Shown here piece by piece: positions 32,083 through 40,976 of a stretch of 64,000 nt of DNA. The stretch is from CALMEC01 sp964531025. GTDB lineage: Bacteria; Actinomycetota; Thermoleophilia; Miltoncostaeales; Miltoncostaeaceae. Positions within the stretch are counted from its first letter, which is position 1, and each line of letters starts with the position of its first letter. The DNA lies in assembly GCA_964531025.1 (NCBI GenBank), contig CAZHDY010000001.1, positions 1,674,001 to 1,738,000 of the forward strand. The letters run 5' to 3'. The position numbers were made by a program, and so were the translations under genes. The notes below the pieces were generated by a model, which was not told the origin of the DNA, made no database searches, and worked only from the letters and a program-made list of their open reading frames with translations.

Positions 32083-33477
32083 CTAGGCGGCGCCTCGCCG
32101 GAAGAGGACGGCGGGGATCGTGCGGAGCAGGATCTCCAGGTCCAGCCACACGGACCAGCGCTCGATGTACGAGAAGTCGAGTCGGACGAGCTCGTCGAAC
32201 GAGAGGTCCGAGCGTCCGCTCACCTGCCACAGCCCGGTCATGCCGGGCAGTACCAGGTAGCGCCGCTTGTGGACCTCGTCGAGCAGGTCGAAGTCGCGCT
32301 CGGGCAGCGGCCGGGGGCCGACCAGTGACATCTCGCCGCGCAGTACGTTGAAGAGCTGCGGGAGCTCGTCGATCGAGAGCCGGCGAAGGATGCGTCCCAC
32401 ACGCGTGATCCGGGGGTCGGCCCTGATCTTGAAGAGCGCCCCGTCGGCTTCGTTCTGGTCCTCAAGCTCGGCCTGCTTCGCCTCCGCGTCGATTGACATC
32501 GTGCGGAGTTTGAGGCAGTCGAAGGGGGTCTCGTCGACGCCGACGCGGCGGCTGCGGAAGATGACCGGTCCGCCGTCCTCCAGCTTGATGGCGAGTGCCG
32601 CGACGGCGAGGATCGGCGAGACGAGGATGAGGATGAGGGTCCCCACGACCATGTCGAAGGCCCGCTTCACGAAGAAGGCGCTTCCCGACAGGACGGGTGG
32701 ATGTACCGCGAAGAGCGGCAGGCCCGGCGCAGCGACGGCACGGAGCGAGTGCGAGAGGAGCGCGGTCGCCGTCGGTGCCATGCGCACCTCGACCCCGTTG
32801 ACCCGGCAGTACTCCAGTAGCTCGAGGACCGGCGCGTCGGCTCCCATCGCGCCGGCGATGATCACCTCGTCGACCTCGCCGGACGTGATGGTCGCGCGGA
32901 GCCCGGGCGAGAGCTCGCCGTTCCCGTTTCCGGTGAACTCGTACTGGCCGACCACGCGGTACGGGATGCTCTCGCGGCTGCGCGAGCGTTCGAGGCTGCC
33001 CGAGATCTCGGCGGTCAGGCCGGGCGTACCGGCGAGGACCACCCGTCGTTCGGCGCGCAGGATGTCGAAGATGAGCGACGTCAGGCTGTTGTGGCTGGCG
33101 CGGAGGGCGACGCACGCGGTGCTCACGAAGACGAACGCCGCGACGATGTTGTAGTAGTCGGTGAACCGGTTCCCGTCGGCCATGATGAGGGCGACCACGA
33201 TGACCGTGGTGACGGCGACGCTGACGATGATCGTGCTGGCACGGCCACGGCGCTCCCGGTCGTGGTAGAGCCGTGCTCGCGCGAAGACCAGGACCAGGGC
33301 CACCGACGCGATCGGAAGGAGACGTCGCTCCTCCAGCCAGATCGCACCGAGATCCACCGATTGCCCCTCGAGGACGACCTTGCTGGCGAACGCGGCCAGC
33401 AGGCCCAGGATCAGCGCGGCGAGGTCGAGGGCCACGAGGGTGGCGATCGACAGGGTCCGTCGTACGACGGCGCGCAT
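32083..33477 (-). CDS. Polyprenyl glycosylphosphotransferase (undecaprenyl-phosphate sugar transferase)
   Basis: A 464-residue membrane enzyme that starts exopolysaccharide units by moving a sugar-1-phosphate onto a polyprenyl phosphate. Four N-terminal helices (about 8-110) precede a Rossmann-like region (RRVVLAGTPGL). The catalytic Bac_transf domain starts at FVKRAFDMVVGTLILILVSP and contains VGVDETPFDCLKLRTM, LSIDELPQLFNVLRGEMSLVGPRP, and LPGMTGLWQVSGRS. ATG at 33477 is the natural start; the longer open frame upstream runs antisense through a glycosidase gene and is rejected. Confidence 0.93.
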   Translation of the reverse strand: MRAVVRRTLSIATLVALDLAALILGLLAAFASKVVLEGQSVDLGAIWLEERRLLPIASVALVLVFARARLYHDRERRGRASTIIVSVAVTTVIVVALIMADGNRFTDYYNIVAAFVFVSTACVALRASHNSLTSLIFDILRAERRVVLAGTPGLTAEISGSLERSRSRESIPYRVVGQYEFTGNGNGELSPGLRATITSGEVDEVIIAGAMGADAPVLELLEYCRVNGVEVRMAPTATALLSHSLRAVAAPGLPLFAVHPPVLSGSAFFVKRAFDMVVGTLILILVSPILAVAALAIKLEDGGPVIFRSRRVGVDETPFDCLKLRTMSIDAEAKQAELEDQNEADGALFKIRADPRITRVGRILRRLSIDELPQLFNVLRGEMSLVGPRPLPERDFDLLDEVHKRRYLVLPGMTGLWQVSGRSDLSFDELVRLDFSYIERWSVWLDLEILLRTIPAVLFRRGAA

Positions 33478-33554
33478 GAGGTGCACGCCCTGGAACGAGC
33501 GGAACCGCGCATCGCGGCGGACATGCTCTCGCCCTGGGAGGCTTCCCATCCGGC

Positions 33555-34946
33555 CTACACCTTCACCGGAAGGCTCGTCCGCACCACGCGCTGCCCGGCT
33601 CGCGTGGTACCCCGCCACTGTGCACGGATCTCGGCCTTTCCGCTGATCCGTACCACGAAAGTTCCGTCGTTTGCGGTCGTCACGACGCGCTGTGCCACCC
33701 ACCGCTTGCCGCGACGCTCCTGGATGGTGACGCGCGTGCGTGCGGTCGCGTCGCGTACCTGGCCGTAGACCACGCGGCGATTCGCCCAGAGGGGCATCCG
33801 GTGTCCCTGAAGACCCGGCTTGGGACCGCCGTTCTGCGAATACAGCCCGGACCGCCATCCGGGATGGTCCTGCAGGAGGTAGTAGATCGTCATCGTGACA
33901 CGGGGGTTCGTCTTCGTGCGCCAGTACGCATCCGAGATGTTGACGGCCTGGCCGCGCGGACTCACGGTCAGCCGGTACTCGGGAACAGCCGCCGTCGAGA
34001 ACCCGTACTCCGTGAGCCACAGCTTCTTGCGGCGCAGATACGTGCCGTCGATGGCCGTGATCAGGTGGTTCAGGTTGTAGAGGTCGGCATACGCGCGACC
34101 TCCCGGTGTCGGCTTGTTGGTACGCGACCGCACCGGGTACGGGTGGTGGGACACGACATCCATGGGCGGGCGCAGCCCGGCGCGGTTGAGGTCCCGCACG
34201 AAGGTCATGGGGACGACCCGGGTGGGATCGAGGCCGCCGGCATTGCCGGCCGGAGCGGTCACGGCCCCGGCCACCTGTGAACCGCGGTCCACCCGCTTGA
34301 TGCCGTCGTAGAAGGCGCGCTGCAGCCCGGAGTAGATCTCGGGCGACACCGCCACCGGTAGCCCGTTGACCCGCCGGTACTGAGGCTGCAGGAACATCGG
34401 GATGTTCGGCTCGTTCCAGCCCTCCCATTTCCGAACACCCTGCGGGGTGTACCGTCGGGCGGCCGCCTCGGCGAACCGGCCGAAGTCGGCGGGGTCGCGC
34501 GGCGCGAAGCTTGCCGGTCCGTATACCAGGTCCCCGTACGGGAAGAGGCTCGTATCGACGGCCCATGACGGTGTTCCCCAGACGGTGAAGAGCACCTCCA
34601 TGCGGTACTGCCGCGCCGCCGCCACCACCTGGTCGTACCTCGCCCAGTTGTAGGCGGGGTCGTTGGGATCGGCGGGGTTTGTCGGCTGCGTCGCGGCCAC
34701 CTGGTCCCAGCGCAGATCCACCCGCGCGATCCGCGCCCCGGCGTCGGCCATCATCCGCAGGCGCGGAAGCGGATCGCCCTGGATGACCCGGTCGTCCTGG
34801 ATTCCCGCCAGGGGTGAGGTCCCGGGGGCCAGTGGCTGCACCGTCGCCGCGCCGGCCGCGGAGGACCCTGCTGCGACCAGTACACCGGCGCCGAGGGTGA
34901 TCATGCTGCGCCGCAGACGGCGGGATGTGGTGGTGACGGGGTTCAT
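33555..34946 (-). CDS. Secreted GH-A-clan glycosidase-like protein
   Basis: A 463-residue exported protein. The signal region is RRLRRSMITLGAGVLVAAGSS, and the twin Arg allow Tat export. A TIM barrel has the acid/base Glu in WEGWNEPNIP and the nucleophile Glu in LWLTEYGFST, as in clan GH-A (GH5/GH39-like). The C-terminal ~90 residues are a beta-sandwich (RTRVTIQERRGKRWVAQR). It precedes the transferase gene by 77 nt and may trim or modify the exported polysaccharide. The substrate is unknown. A 162-bp repeat element lies 27 bp before its start and may hold or have displaced the promoter. Confidence 0.85.
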   Translation of the reverse strand: MNPVTTTSRRLRRSMITLGAGVLVAAGSSAAGAATVQPLAPGTSPLAGIQDDRVIQGDPLPRLRMMADAGARIARVDLRWDQVAATQPTNPADPNDPAYNWARYDQVVAAARQYRMEVLFTVWGTPSWAVDTSLFPYGDLVYGPASFAPRDPADFGRFAEAAARRYTPQGVRKWEGWNEPNIPMFLQPQYRRVNGLPVAVSPEIYSGLQRAFYDGIKRVDRGSQVAGAVTAPAGNAGGLDPTRVVPMTFVRDLNRAGLRPPMDVVSHHPYPVRSRTNKPTPGGRAYADLYNLNHLITAIDGTYLRRKKLWLTEYGFSTAAVPEYRLTVSPRGQAVNISDAYWRTKTNPRVTMTIYYLLQDHPGWRSGLYSQNGGPKPGLQGHRMPLWANRRVVYGQVRDATARTRVTIQERRGKRWVAQRVVTTANDGTFVVRISGKAEIRAQWRGTTRAGQRVVRTSLPVKV

Positions 34947-34973
34947 GCGTGATCGACCCTACCAGCGGGTTTA

Positions 34974-35135
34974 GATGGGTGATCCCGCGGAAATCGTGGC
35001 GTGGTCGTGCCTCCGGTGGCGCGGATGTGCCACCGGGCGACGCGAACAGGCAACCGGCATGCCTTCGGCGCCCGGCGACACCCCGCATCCACCGATGACG
35101 CACCCCACGGCCACTCGTCCGTGGAATCACCCATC
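34974..35135 (-). mobile_element. MITE-like terminal-inverted-repeat element, copy B
   Basis: A 162-bp sequence that, reversed, matches the element at 48741-48904 over long blocks (for example GTGGATGCGGGGTG and CGCCGGGCGCCGAAGG are identical). The ends GATGGGTGATCCC and GGAATCACCCATC are inverted repeats with one mismatch. Internal arms also pair, so the element can form one long hairpin. It holds no gene of its own. It sits between two leftward genes. Confidence 0.8.
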
Positions 35136-35176
35136 TCGCCGGTCGCGGACGGGACCACCGGCGTCGGACGGGCCGG

Positions 35177-35668
35177 TCACCGGCCTGTGAGCGCGGGAAC
35201 CTCAGGGATCCCGAGGATTCTGCGTGTGGTGTCGCCCACGGGGAGCCCATCGACGTCCGTCTGCGCCATCGCCTCATGCAGATCGGATGCGAGGCCCAGG
35301 GACAGGCGGAGCCGGATGTCGACCGCGGCCAGCCACTCGCCGGGGCGGTCGACGTGCACCAGCACTCCGCCCGAATCCTGGTCCAGCCGGTCGATCGTCG
35401 TCGACACCAGCCGCCGCACGTCGTCGTCGGCCGATTCGCCGTCGGCGATCGGGCACCAGCTCACCCCGAATCCGAACAGCGCCGCGTCGATCAGCCCGTG
35501 CCGGGAGCGCATACCCGACACCATGTGCCGGATTCCGTGCTCGTGCCACCACTCGAACTCGGCCTGCCTCCGTGCGATGCGGTGCGAACGGCCGCCTCCG
35601 CCGGGGCGCTCGGCGACGGCCAGCCGATCGTCGATCAGCCATACGTAGGACTGTGGTGCGATGCTCAT
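35177..35668 (-). CDS. Dual-specificity-phosphatase-like protein without catalytic residues
   Basis: A 163-residue protein with the order of a cysteine phosphatase: YVWLIDDRLAVAERPGG, then EHGIRHMVSGM, VSWCPIADGESADDD, and GGVLVHVDRPGEW. The last should be the HCX5R active loop; here Cys is Val106 and Arg is Trp112. It is therefore predicted to bind but not cut phosphate esters. AAGGAG with 8-nt spacing fixes ATG at 35668. Family assignment is by pattern only. Confidence 0.6.
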   Translation of the reverse strand: MSIAPQSYVWLIDDRLAVAERPGGGGRSHRIARRQAEFEWWHEHGIRHMVSGMRSRHGLIDAALFGFGVSWCPIADGESADDDVRRLVSTTIDRLDQDSGGVLVHVDRPGEWLAAVDIRLRLSLGLASDLHEAMAQTDVDGLPVGDTTRRILGIPEVPALTGR

Positions 35669-35847
35669 CGGGGGGTCTCCTTCGCTGCCTGTGGGGTGCG
35701 GTCCAGACTCCCTCGATTCCGCGTGACGTGTCCCGCGACGGATGTGCCGAATCCGTGTCGGCCGTGTCACGGGATGTGTCGCTGTTCGGGCTCACGGTTA
35801 CGTGTTTTCACCGATGCGGCCATCGGCACGATGGGTAACGTCGGTAC

Positions 35848-36834
35848 ATGTCAGCCTCACGCGTTCTCCGCCGCGCCCTCACCGGCGCCCTCCTGACGGG
35901 TCTCACCACCGTCGCGCTCGTCCTGCCGTCGACGTCGACGGCGCAGATGGCGACGGCCCAGTACCCGGTGTCGGTGAAGGTCGACATCAGCGTCACGCAG
36001 CGCTCCATCTGGAACGGCATCAAGCCGGGCTGCTTCGCGCCGCAGGAGAACGTCGATGTGAGCTACACCTGGCGCATCCGCACACATCCCAACGGGGCCA
36101 AGTCGGCAAAGCTCGCCAAGCCGGTGAAGGTGGTCATGGTGGGCGGGGCGACCGACCTCCAGGTCGGCACCTACGGCGTGCCCATCTTCTTCGGGGCCGC
36201 GGGCGGCTTCGTACAGTCGGGCCGGGCGGGCCAGTGGGACCTCGAGGTCAACTACCCGCCGTCCGGCTGCGGCACCGACCCTGCTCCGCCCGTGCCGTCT
36301 GAGGTCACCTCACCCACCTGCAACCGCATCGCCGGCCGCGCCGCCGTCGCCCTCCAGCCGGCGGAAGATCCGGGACGCAACGGTGACGGCACGGTGATCA
36401 TCACGCGTGTCCACGGGCCCAAGATCACGTCGCGGGGTGCCGCCATCAAGCCCGGCTGCTTCCGCACCCTCCACCAGACGAGCTTCGCGACGAAGGAATC
36501 GGCGTTCGGATTCCAGCCGCGGACGACCACCCTTCAGCTTCCGCTGCCCGGACTGCATCGGCGGCTCACCGCCCTCGCCACGCTGCGCAACCCGAAGCCC
36601 GTCGTCTATCCGGTGCGCTTCTCGGGTGACTGCTGGAACGTCTCCGCCCGTCCCAACATCGGGCTGGTTCGCGGCTTCCGGACGGTGCAGACCGCTCCGA
36701 GCTTCGTGATCGGCAACCCCGAGCGGGAGGGCGTCGCCTGCATGCTCTCGGGTCAGGGGACCATCACGATCACGCGTACGGGGCCGCAGACCGTGACCGC
36801 GATCCCGTCACGGATTCCCGCCCGGTTCCGCTGA
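35848..36834 (+). CDS. Secreted protein of unknown function
   Basis: A 328-residue exported protein; the signal peptide ends near residue 32 (STSTAQMA). Two similar halves each contain a GIKPGCF or AIKPGCF motif, suggesting an internal duplication of a beta-rich domain with paired Cys. No family is recognised. It is probably extracellular or cell-wall bound. There is no good ribosome site. It is divergent from the phosphatase-like gene. Confidence 0.7.
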   Translation: MSASRVLRRALTGALLTGLTTVALVLPSTSTAQMATAQYPVSVKVDISVTQRSIWNGIKPGCFAPQENVDVSYTWRIRTHPNGAKSAKLAKPVKVVMVGGATDLQVGTYGVPIFFGAAGGFVQSGRAGQWDLEVNYPPSGCGTDPAPPVPSEVTSPTCNRIAGRAAVALQPAEDPGRNGDGTVIITRVHGPKITSRGAAIKPGCFRTLHQTSFATKESAFGFQPRTTTLQLPLPGLHRRLTALATLRNPKPVVYPVRFSGDCWNVSARPNIGLVRGFRTVQTAPSFVIGNPEREGVACMLSGQGTITITRTGPQTVTAIPSRIPARFR

Positions 36835-36869
36835 TCTGAGGGGCCACGCCAAGCACGGGGCCTCCCGGT

Positions 36870-37283
36870 TCAGCCGTCCTTCGGGAAGGCCTCGTGCTCG
36901 CGCAGCCAGTCCGGCGCGGGCACCGACTCGCGTGTCTGCCGGTTCACGCAGACATGCGTGAGCTCCCCCCGTGCGACCTCGATGTCGTCGCGCTCGAAGA
37001 CATGACGGCTCTTGAACGAGCTGCGCCCGAAGCCGCCCACGCTCGTGATCACGACCAGGATGTCGTCCAGGTGCAGGCGCTCACCGATGTCGAGGTTCAC
37101 GTTCACGATCGGGATGCCCGGACCGTGTTCCAGGACCCACTGGAACGGGTGATCGATCTGCATCAGCCACTCGCTGAGGCCGCGATCCATGTGCCGGATC
37201 AGCGTGGAGAAGTGGATCTGCGAGACGTCGACCTCGCTCATGACGATCTGCCGCTCGACGCGGTGCACGTAGGGAATTTCCAT
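36870..37283 (-). CDS. Acyl-CoA thioesterase-like (4HBT/YbgC type) hotdog protein
   Basis: A 137-residue hotdog-fold protein. VMSEVDVSQIHFSTLIRHMDRG is the 4HBT start with the typical Asp. GIPIVNVNLDIGERLHLDDI and FERDDIEVARGELTHVCVN follow the fold. It probably hydrolyses acyl-CoA thioesters, with an unknown chain. ATG at 37283 is chosen because the domain starts there. A convergent secreted-protein gene lies downstream. Confidence 0.8.
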   Translation of the reverse strand: MEIPYVHRVERQIVMSEVDVSQIHFSTLIRHMDRGLSEWLMQIDHPFQWVLEHGPGIPIVNVNLDIGERLHLDDILVVITSVGGFGRSSFKSRHVFERDDIEVARGELTHVCVNRQTRESVPAPDWLREHEAFPKDG

Positions 37284-37401
37284 GGCGGGGATCCTAGATG
37301 GTCGATTCCGAACCTCGTGACGCATCCGGATTCACGGGTGTGGACAAGCAGCCATGCACTCGGGAAGAGAAATTTGCGGAAATAGCGGTCTTAGATCCGT
37401 G

Positions 37402-37427
37402 GGGAGGGGGGTGGAAATCCACCTCCC
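37402..37427. other. Hairpin in the sigma-fusion upstream region
   Basis: GGTGG and CCACC around AAAT, extended by flanking G- and C-runs (GGAGG and CCTCC), form a strong hairpin about 130 bp before the sigma-fusion gene. It may be a terminator or leader structure. Nothing else coding is seen between 37284 and 37553. Confidence 0.4.
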
Positions 37428-37553
37428 AGCCCTTATAGGGGTGCCGCTTTCGATTGGAGCCCTCATGGGAACACTGTCGAGGCACCGCTCGAACCCTAGA
37501 CTTTCGAGGAGTTGTACAAGATTTTAGCGTTATATGGACTCCGTTATCCGCGT

Positions 37554-38840
37554 ATGACCACTCACTCGACACATCAGAACGCTTCGGATCCCGTCAACGA
37601 TCACGGCCGTCGACGGGCAGTCATCACCATCATGGGACGGGCTCCCGCGCTCATCCGATACGCGCTGCGCTACTCGATGTCTTTGGCTGATGCGGAGGAC
37701 GCATATCAGCGAGCCATGGAGATCGCGCTCACCCGAGCCCCCAATCAGGTCGGCGACGACGTCATGGCCTGGTTCCATACGGTCATCCGTCGCGAAGCGC
37801 TGGCGATCAAGGAGAGCTATCAGCACGAGGAACCTCACGGAGACGAGGAGCAGCTCCATTCGCTCGGCGGTGCCGTGTCGACGCGGAGCGATCACGATCC
37901 TCAGATCGCCTACGCGTGGCGCGAGCGATATCGAACCATTCAGGACGCACTCAGTGGTCTGACCGATACGCAGCGGACGTGCCTGATGTTGCGGAGTGCA
38001 GGCGCGAGCCGTCACGAGATCGAGGACATCACCGGGTTCACCGCACGTAAAGTCGACCGCGCGATCGTCGAGGGCCGGCGTCGGCTTCGAGAGTTCGAGA
38101 TGCGTGTGGAGTCGGGTGACGCCTGTCGAGGTATGACGGATCTGATCGGCCGCGTGCTCGATCACGAGGCGAGTGCAGCTGAGCAGCGGAAGCTCTCCGT
38201 GCATGTGCGTCACTGCGGAACGTGTCGCTCCGAGTTCCGTGAGCGCCGTGACCAGTCACGTCTTCTCTCCTCCTTCGTTCCCGGGGTTCTTCTTGTTCCG
38301 TCAGCGGTCGCCGAGCCACTGTCATCCGATCCCTCGGTCGCTCTCAGCTTCTGGGAACGTGTCACGCAGGGAGGCCAGTTCCGTGCTGCCCAGGCCACCC
38401 AGGTCTGGCTCGACCTTCCCGCTCTGTTGGCCACACGCGCAGGGGCTGGCGCGGCGGCGGTTGTGATCGCGGGCGCGATCGGCACACCAGTGGTTGTCGA
38501 TGCCGTTCGCACTGACGCGGTGCCGGCCGCTTCGGCAGGCACGTCCGTGTCGTCGCCGACGACCATTGACAAGTCCGTCGTGAGGGCGGCGCCGTCAGGC
38601 GTCGTCGCGAAGCCGGTCACAAAGCCTGCCCCTCGGGTGAAGGTCACTCCGAAACGCCCCGTCAAGGTCGTTCGATCGGTTGCGAAGCCGAAGAGCAAGG
38701 TTGCGACGCCCGTCGTGTCGAGTGCCGCGACGCGAACGTGGACGACGCCCGCGCCGACCACGACTCGCACGACACGCGTCCAGTCGTCATCACGCAGTAC
38801 GAGGCGGAGTGGTTCGGCCGAGGCGGAGTTCAGCCCATGA
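37554..38840 (+). CDS. ECF sigma factor fused to zf-HC2 anti-sigma and membrane domain
   Basis: A 428-residue chimera. Residues of about 30-90 are sigma region 2 (ALIRYALRYSMSLADAEDAYQRA) and 125-185 are region 4 with a helix-turn-helix. Residues 190-235 are an anti-sigma zinc finger with H217-x3-C221-x2-C224 (VHVRHCGTC). A membrane helix lies at about 297-317, and then a Pro/Thr/Lys-rich extracytoplasmic tail follows. The sigma is thus tethered to its own inhibitor and would need cutting to act. ATG at 37554 is preferred to a TTG at 37512, which has no usable ribosome site. Co-directional exported proteins follow. Confidence 0.85.
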   Translation: MTTHSTHQNASDPVNDHGRRRAVITIMGRAPALIRYALRYSMSLADAEDAYQRAMEIALTRAPNQVGDDVMAWFHTVIRREALAIKESYQHEEPHGDEEQLHSLGGAVSTRSDHDPQIAYAWRERYRTIQDALSGLTDTQRTCLMLRSAGASRHEIEDITGFTARKVDRAIVEGRRRLREFEMRVESGDACRGMTDLIGRVLDHEASAAEQRKLSVHVRHCGTCRSEFRERRDQSRLLSSFVPGVLLVPSAVAEPLSSDPSVALSFWERVTQGGQFRAAQATQVWLDLPALLATRAGAGAAAVVIAGAIGTPVVVDAVRTDAVPAASAGTSVSSPTTIDKSVVRAAPSGVVAKPVTKPAPRVKVTPKRPVKVVRSVAKPKSKVATPVVSSAATRTWTTPAPTTTRTTRVQSSSRSTRRSGSAEAEFSP

Positions 38841-38934
38841 CGCTCCCGTCGCTGCAGAGATGGTTCCCGCCTGTGCCCGGTTCGGCATTGCGGAGAACCT
38901 CGCCCCGGACGGGGATATCGAAGGGAGATATGTG

Positions 38935-40971
38935 ATGAGAAGCCTGTCCGTCTGGCGCGTGCGCAGCGGGATACTCACCGCGGTGGTGATCGCTCTCGGC
39001 GCGGGTACCGCGATGGCCGGGCCGACGACGAACATCGGTCCGCGTCCGTGGGACGGTCCATCGAGTCTGTCGGGCCCCTGGCAGCACTACAACGGAGACC
39101 CGAACACGCTGTTCGTGGCGAACGGCACCCCGCTGCAGGCGGGCCATCACTACCAGACGCGTTGGTGCACGCCATACGCGGAGACCCGAATCGTGGCGGT
39201 GACGGTACGCCGGATTCGGCACAACGGCATCGCGGCTATGAACATGCGGATCCAGGACTCCGCCGGGCAGGATCTGCACACCCGCGGTGTGGAGGCGATG
39301 GCGGACGATGTCGTCTATGACGATGCTCATGCTCTCCCGTCGAAGGGGGCCTGTTTCTACGGCGGCGTCTACCAGCGGGCCACGCAGTCCCTCAACCAGG
39401 GGAACCTGCTGCTGGTCAACGAGCTGCGCGATGTCGAACTCGAAGATCTGCAGGGGCCGTCGGTGGGTCAGACGACAGCGACGCGATGGGTGACCGGCTC
39501 GCACGTTCAGGCGACCTGGGCCACGGCCGACAACGCACTCTTTCGTGGTGGGATCGGGGCCCAGGTCGAGGGTGGAGGGTCGGTCGGGCTCGGTGATCCG
39601 GGGGACGGGATGGTCACCGCTCTGGTGCCGGTGAACGATCTCCCCGATGGCGATGACAGGCGTCTCTGCGCGTTTCGCGACGCCCCGCACTGGGGGCGGG
39701 CGTCCGAGTGCACGACGTTCGGCATCGATCGGGAACCCGCGTCGGCTCCGACGATCACGCTCTCACCGGATACGGGTGGCGAGTGGACCAATCAGAATGT
39801 CACTGTGACAGTTGGCGGCGCCGCCAACCCCGGGTCAGGGATCAACCGGTATCAGCGAAACGAGAACGGCACGGGATGGGCGGATACGCCGGCGATCTGG
39901 ACGCTTGCCGGAAGCGCGCAGGTGGCCTACCAGGCCAGGGCCGTCGATGGTCTCGGCCGCGCCGGGCACGAGTCGACGGTCAGGACAATCCGTATCGACA
40001 AGGATCCGCCGTTGGCGGAGATTGAGATCACTGGATCACCCGCACCGGGCGTGGTATCAGTTTCGAAGGGCCGGACCGGAGACTCCCTTTCCGGTCTGAA
40101 GAGGTTCGAGGTCCGTCTTCATTCGGCAAGTGGACCTGTAGTGGCGACCAATGACGACGAGCTTCTGAACATCGGTGCGCGGGGGACGCCGGCGTATGGA
40201 GCGGGAACAGCGCGGCTGGTTCTTGTCGCCGTAGACAACGCAGGAAACGCGGCTACTGCACGAACGGAGCCGGTGGTTTTAGGTCATCCACTGGCCAGCG
40301 CAAGTAGCACCATGCTGAGCGGGGATCTTGGCAGGCCAACGATGCGTCCGTTCCAGACCACGGGACTCAGGGCCATGAAACAACGCGCCACCCGCCGGGT
40401 GGATGGCCGGATCGTTCCCGTTGTTCGCCGCTTCTACAGCGGTCGGATCGTGCTCAGTGGGGTGCTCCGGGCTCCGGACGGTGCGGTGATGGCGAACGAG
40501 GGGATCGAACTTCGCGACAGCACGGGCCGGCACATCCAAGGTCGGCGGACCGATGCGAACGGCACGTTTCGTTTCGCGGTGACCGCGGGCATCGGTCATC
40601 GGTGGACCGTGAACCTGGTCGATCAACCCCAGGCCCGGCAGGTCGTGGCCTGGATGGAGGTACGGCCGCGCGTCAACGTCACGATGCGGATGACGTCGAA
40701 GAACGGCGCGAACCGCCTTACGGCGCGGGGTCGACTCGTTCCGGACGTCGGGTCGTACGGGAAGTCGGTCCAGTTGCAGTGGGCGGACGAGAAGGGACGG
40801 TGGCGGCCTGCGATCAACGGTCGTGTCGGGAAGAACGGTCAGATCGCACTCACCTATCAATTCCGTAAGCCGGGCGGCTATGCCATTCGGTTCCGTGTCC
40901 TTGCGCCCGCCGACAACGGGTGGCCCTACATGGCCGGTGTCAGCCGATCCCACCGGCTCGTGGTTCGGTGA
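38935..40971 (+). CDS. Large exported multi-domain surface protein
   Basis: A 678-residue exported protein. GGGAG lies 7 nt before the ATG, and the signal peptide ends near residue 30 (GAGTAMAG). The N-terminal ~250 residues are beta-rich with paired Cys. Next comes an Ig-like repeat (PTITLSPDTGGEWTNQNVTV, YQARAVDGLGRAGHESTVR, IDKDPP). A carboxypeptidase-regulatory-like fold (GVLRAPDGAVMANEGIELRD) follows, and the last domain is Ig-like (RLTARGRLVPDVGSYGKSV). It is probably a cell-wall or released adhesin-type protein. It lies between the sigma fusion and a subtilase. Confidence 0.75.
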   Translation: MRSLSVWRVRSGILTAVVIALGAGTAMAGPTTNIGPRPWDGPSSLSGPWQHYNGDPNTLFVANGTPLQAGHHYQTRWCTPYAETRIVAVTVRRIRHNGIAAMNMRIQDSAGQDLHTRGVEAMADDVVYDDAHALPSKGACFYGGVYQRATQSLNQGNLLLVNELRDVELEDLQGPSVGQTTATRWVTGSHVQATWATADNALFRGGIGAQVEGGGSVGLGDPGDGMVTALVPVNDLPDGDDRRLCAFRDAPHWGRASECTTFGIDREPASAPTITLSPDTGGEWTNQNVTVTVGGAANPGSGINRYQRNENGTGWADTPAIWTLAGSAQVAYQARAVDGLGRAGHESTVRTIRIDKDPPLAEIEITGSPAPGVVSVSKGRTGDSLSGLKRFEVRLHSASGPVVATNDDELLNIGARGTPAYGAGTARLVLVAVDNAGNAATARTEPVVLGHPLASASSTMLSGDLGRPTMRPFQTTGLRAMKQRATRRVDGRIVPVVRRFYSGRIVLSGVLRAPDGAVMANEGIELRDSTGRHIQGRRTDANGTFRFAVTAGIGHRWTVNLVDQPQARQVVAWMEVRPRVNVTMRMTSKNGANRLTARGRLVPDVGSYGKSVQLQWADEKGRWRPAINGRVGKNGQIALTYQFRKPGGYAIRFRVLAPADNGWPYMAGVSRSHRLVVR

Positions 40972-40976
40972 GACCG

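Noticed and set aside
33478..35277. Extended N-terminus (about 600 codons) of the polyprenyl transferase
   Set aside because: It runs through the glycosidase gene in another frame and has no domain; the family starts at the ATG at 33477.
35720..35790. Cluster of GTGTC words in the divergent region near 35.75 kb
   Set aside because: Spacing is irregular and no clear symmetry; not distinguishable from biased composition.
37297..37309. GATGGTCGATTCC, one mismatch from the element end
   Set aside because: No matching second end or internal blocks nearby; could be chance or a solo remnant. Not enough to call an element.
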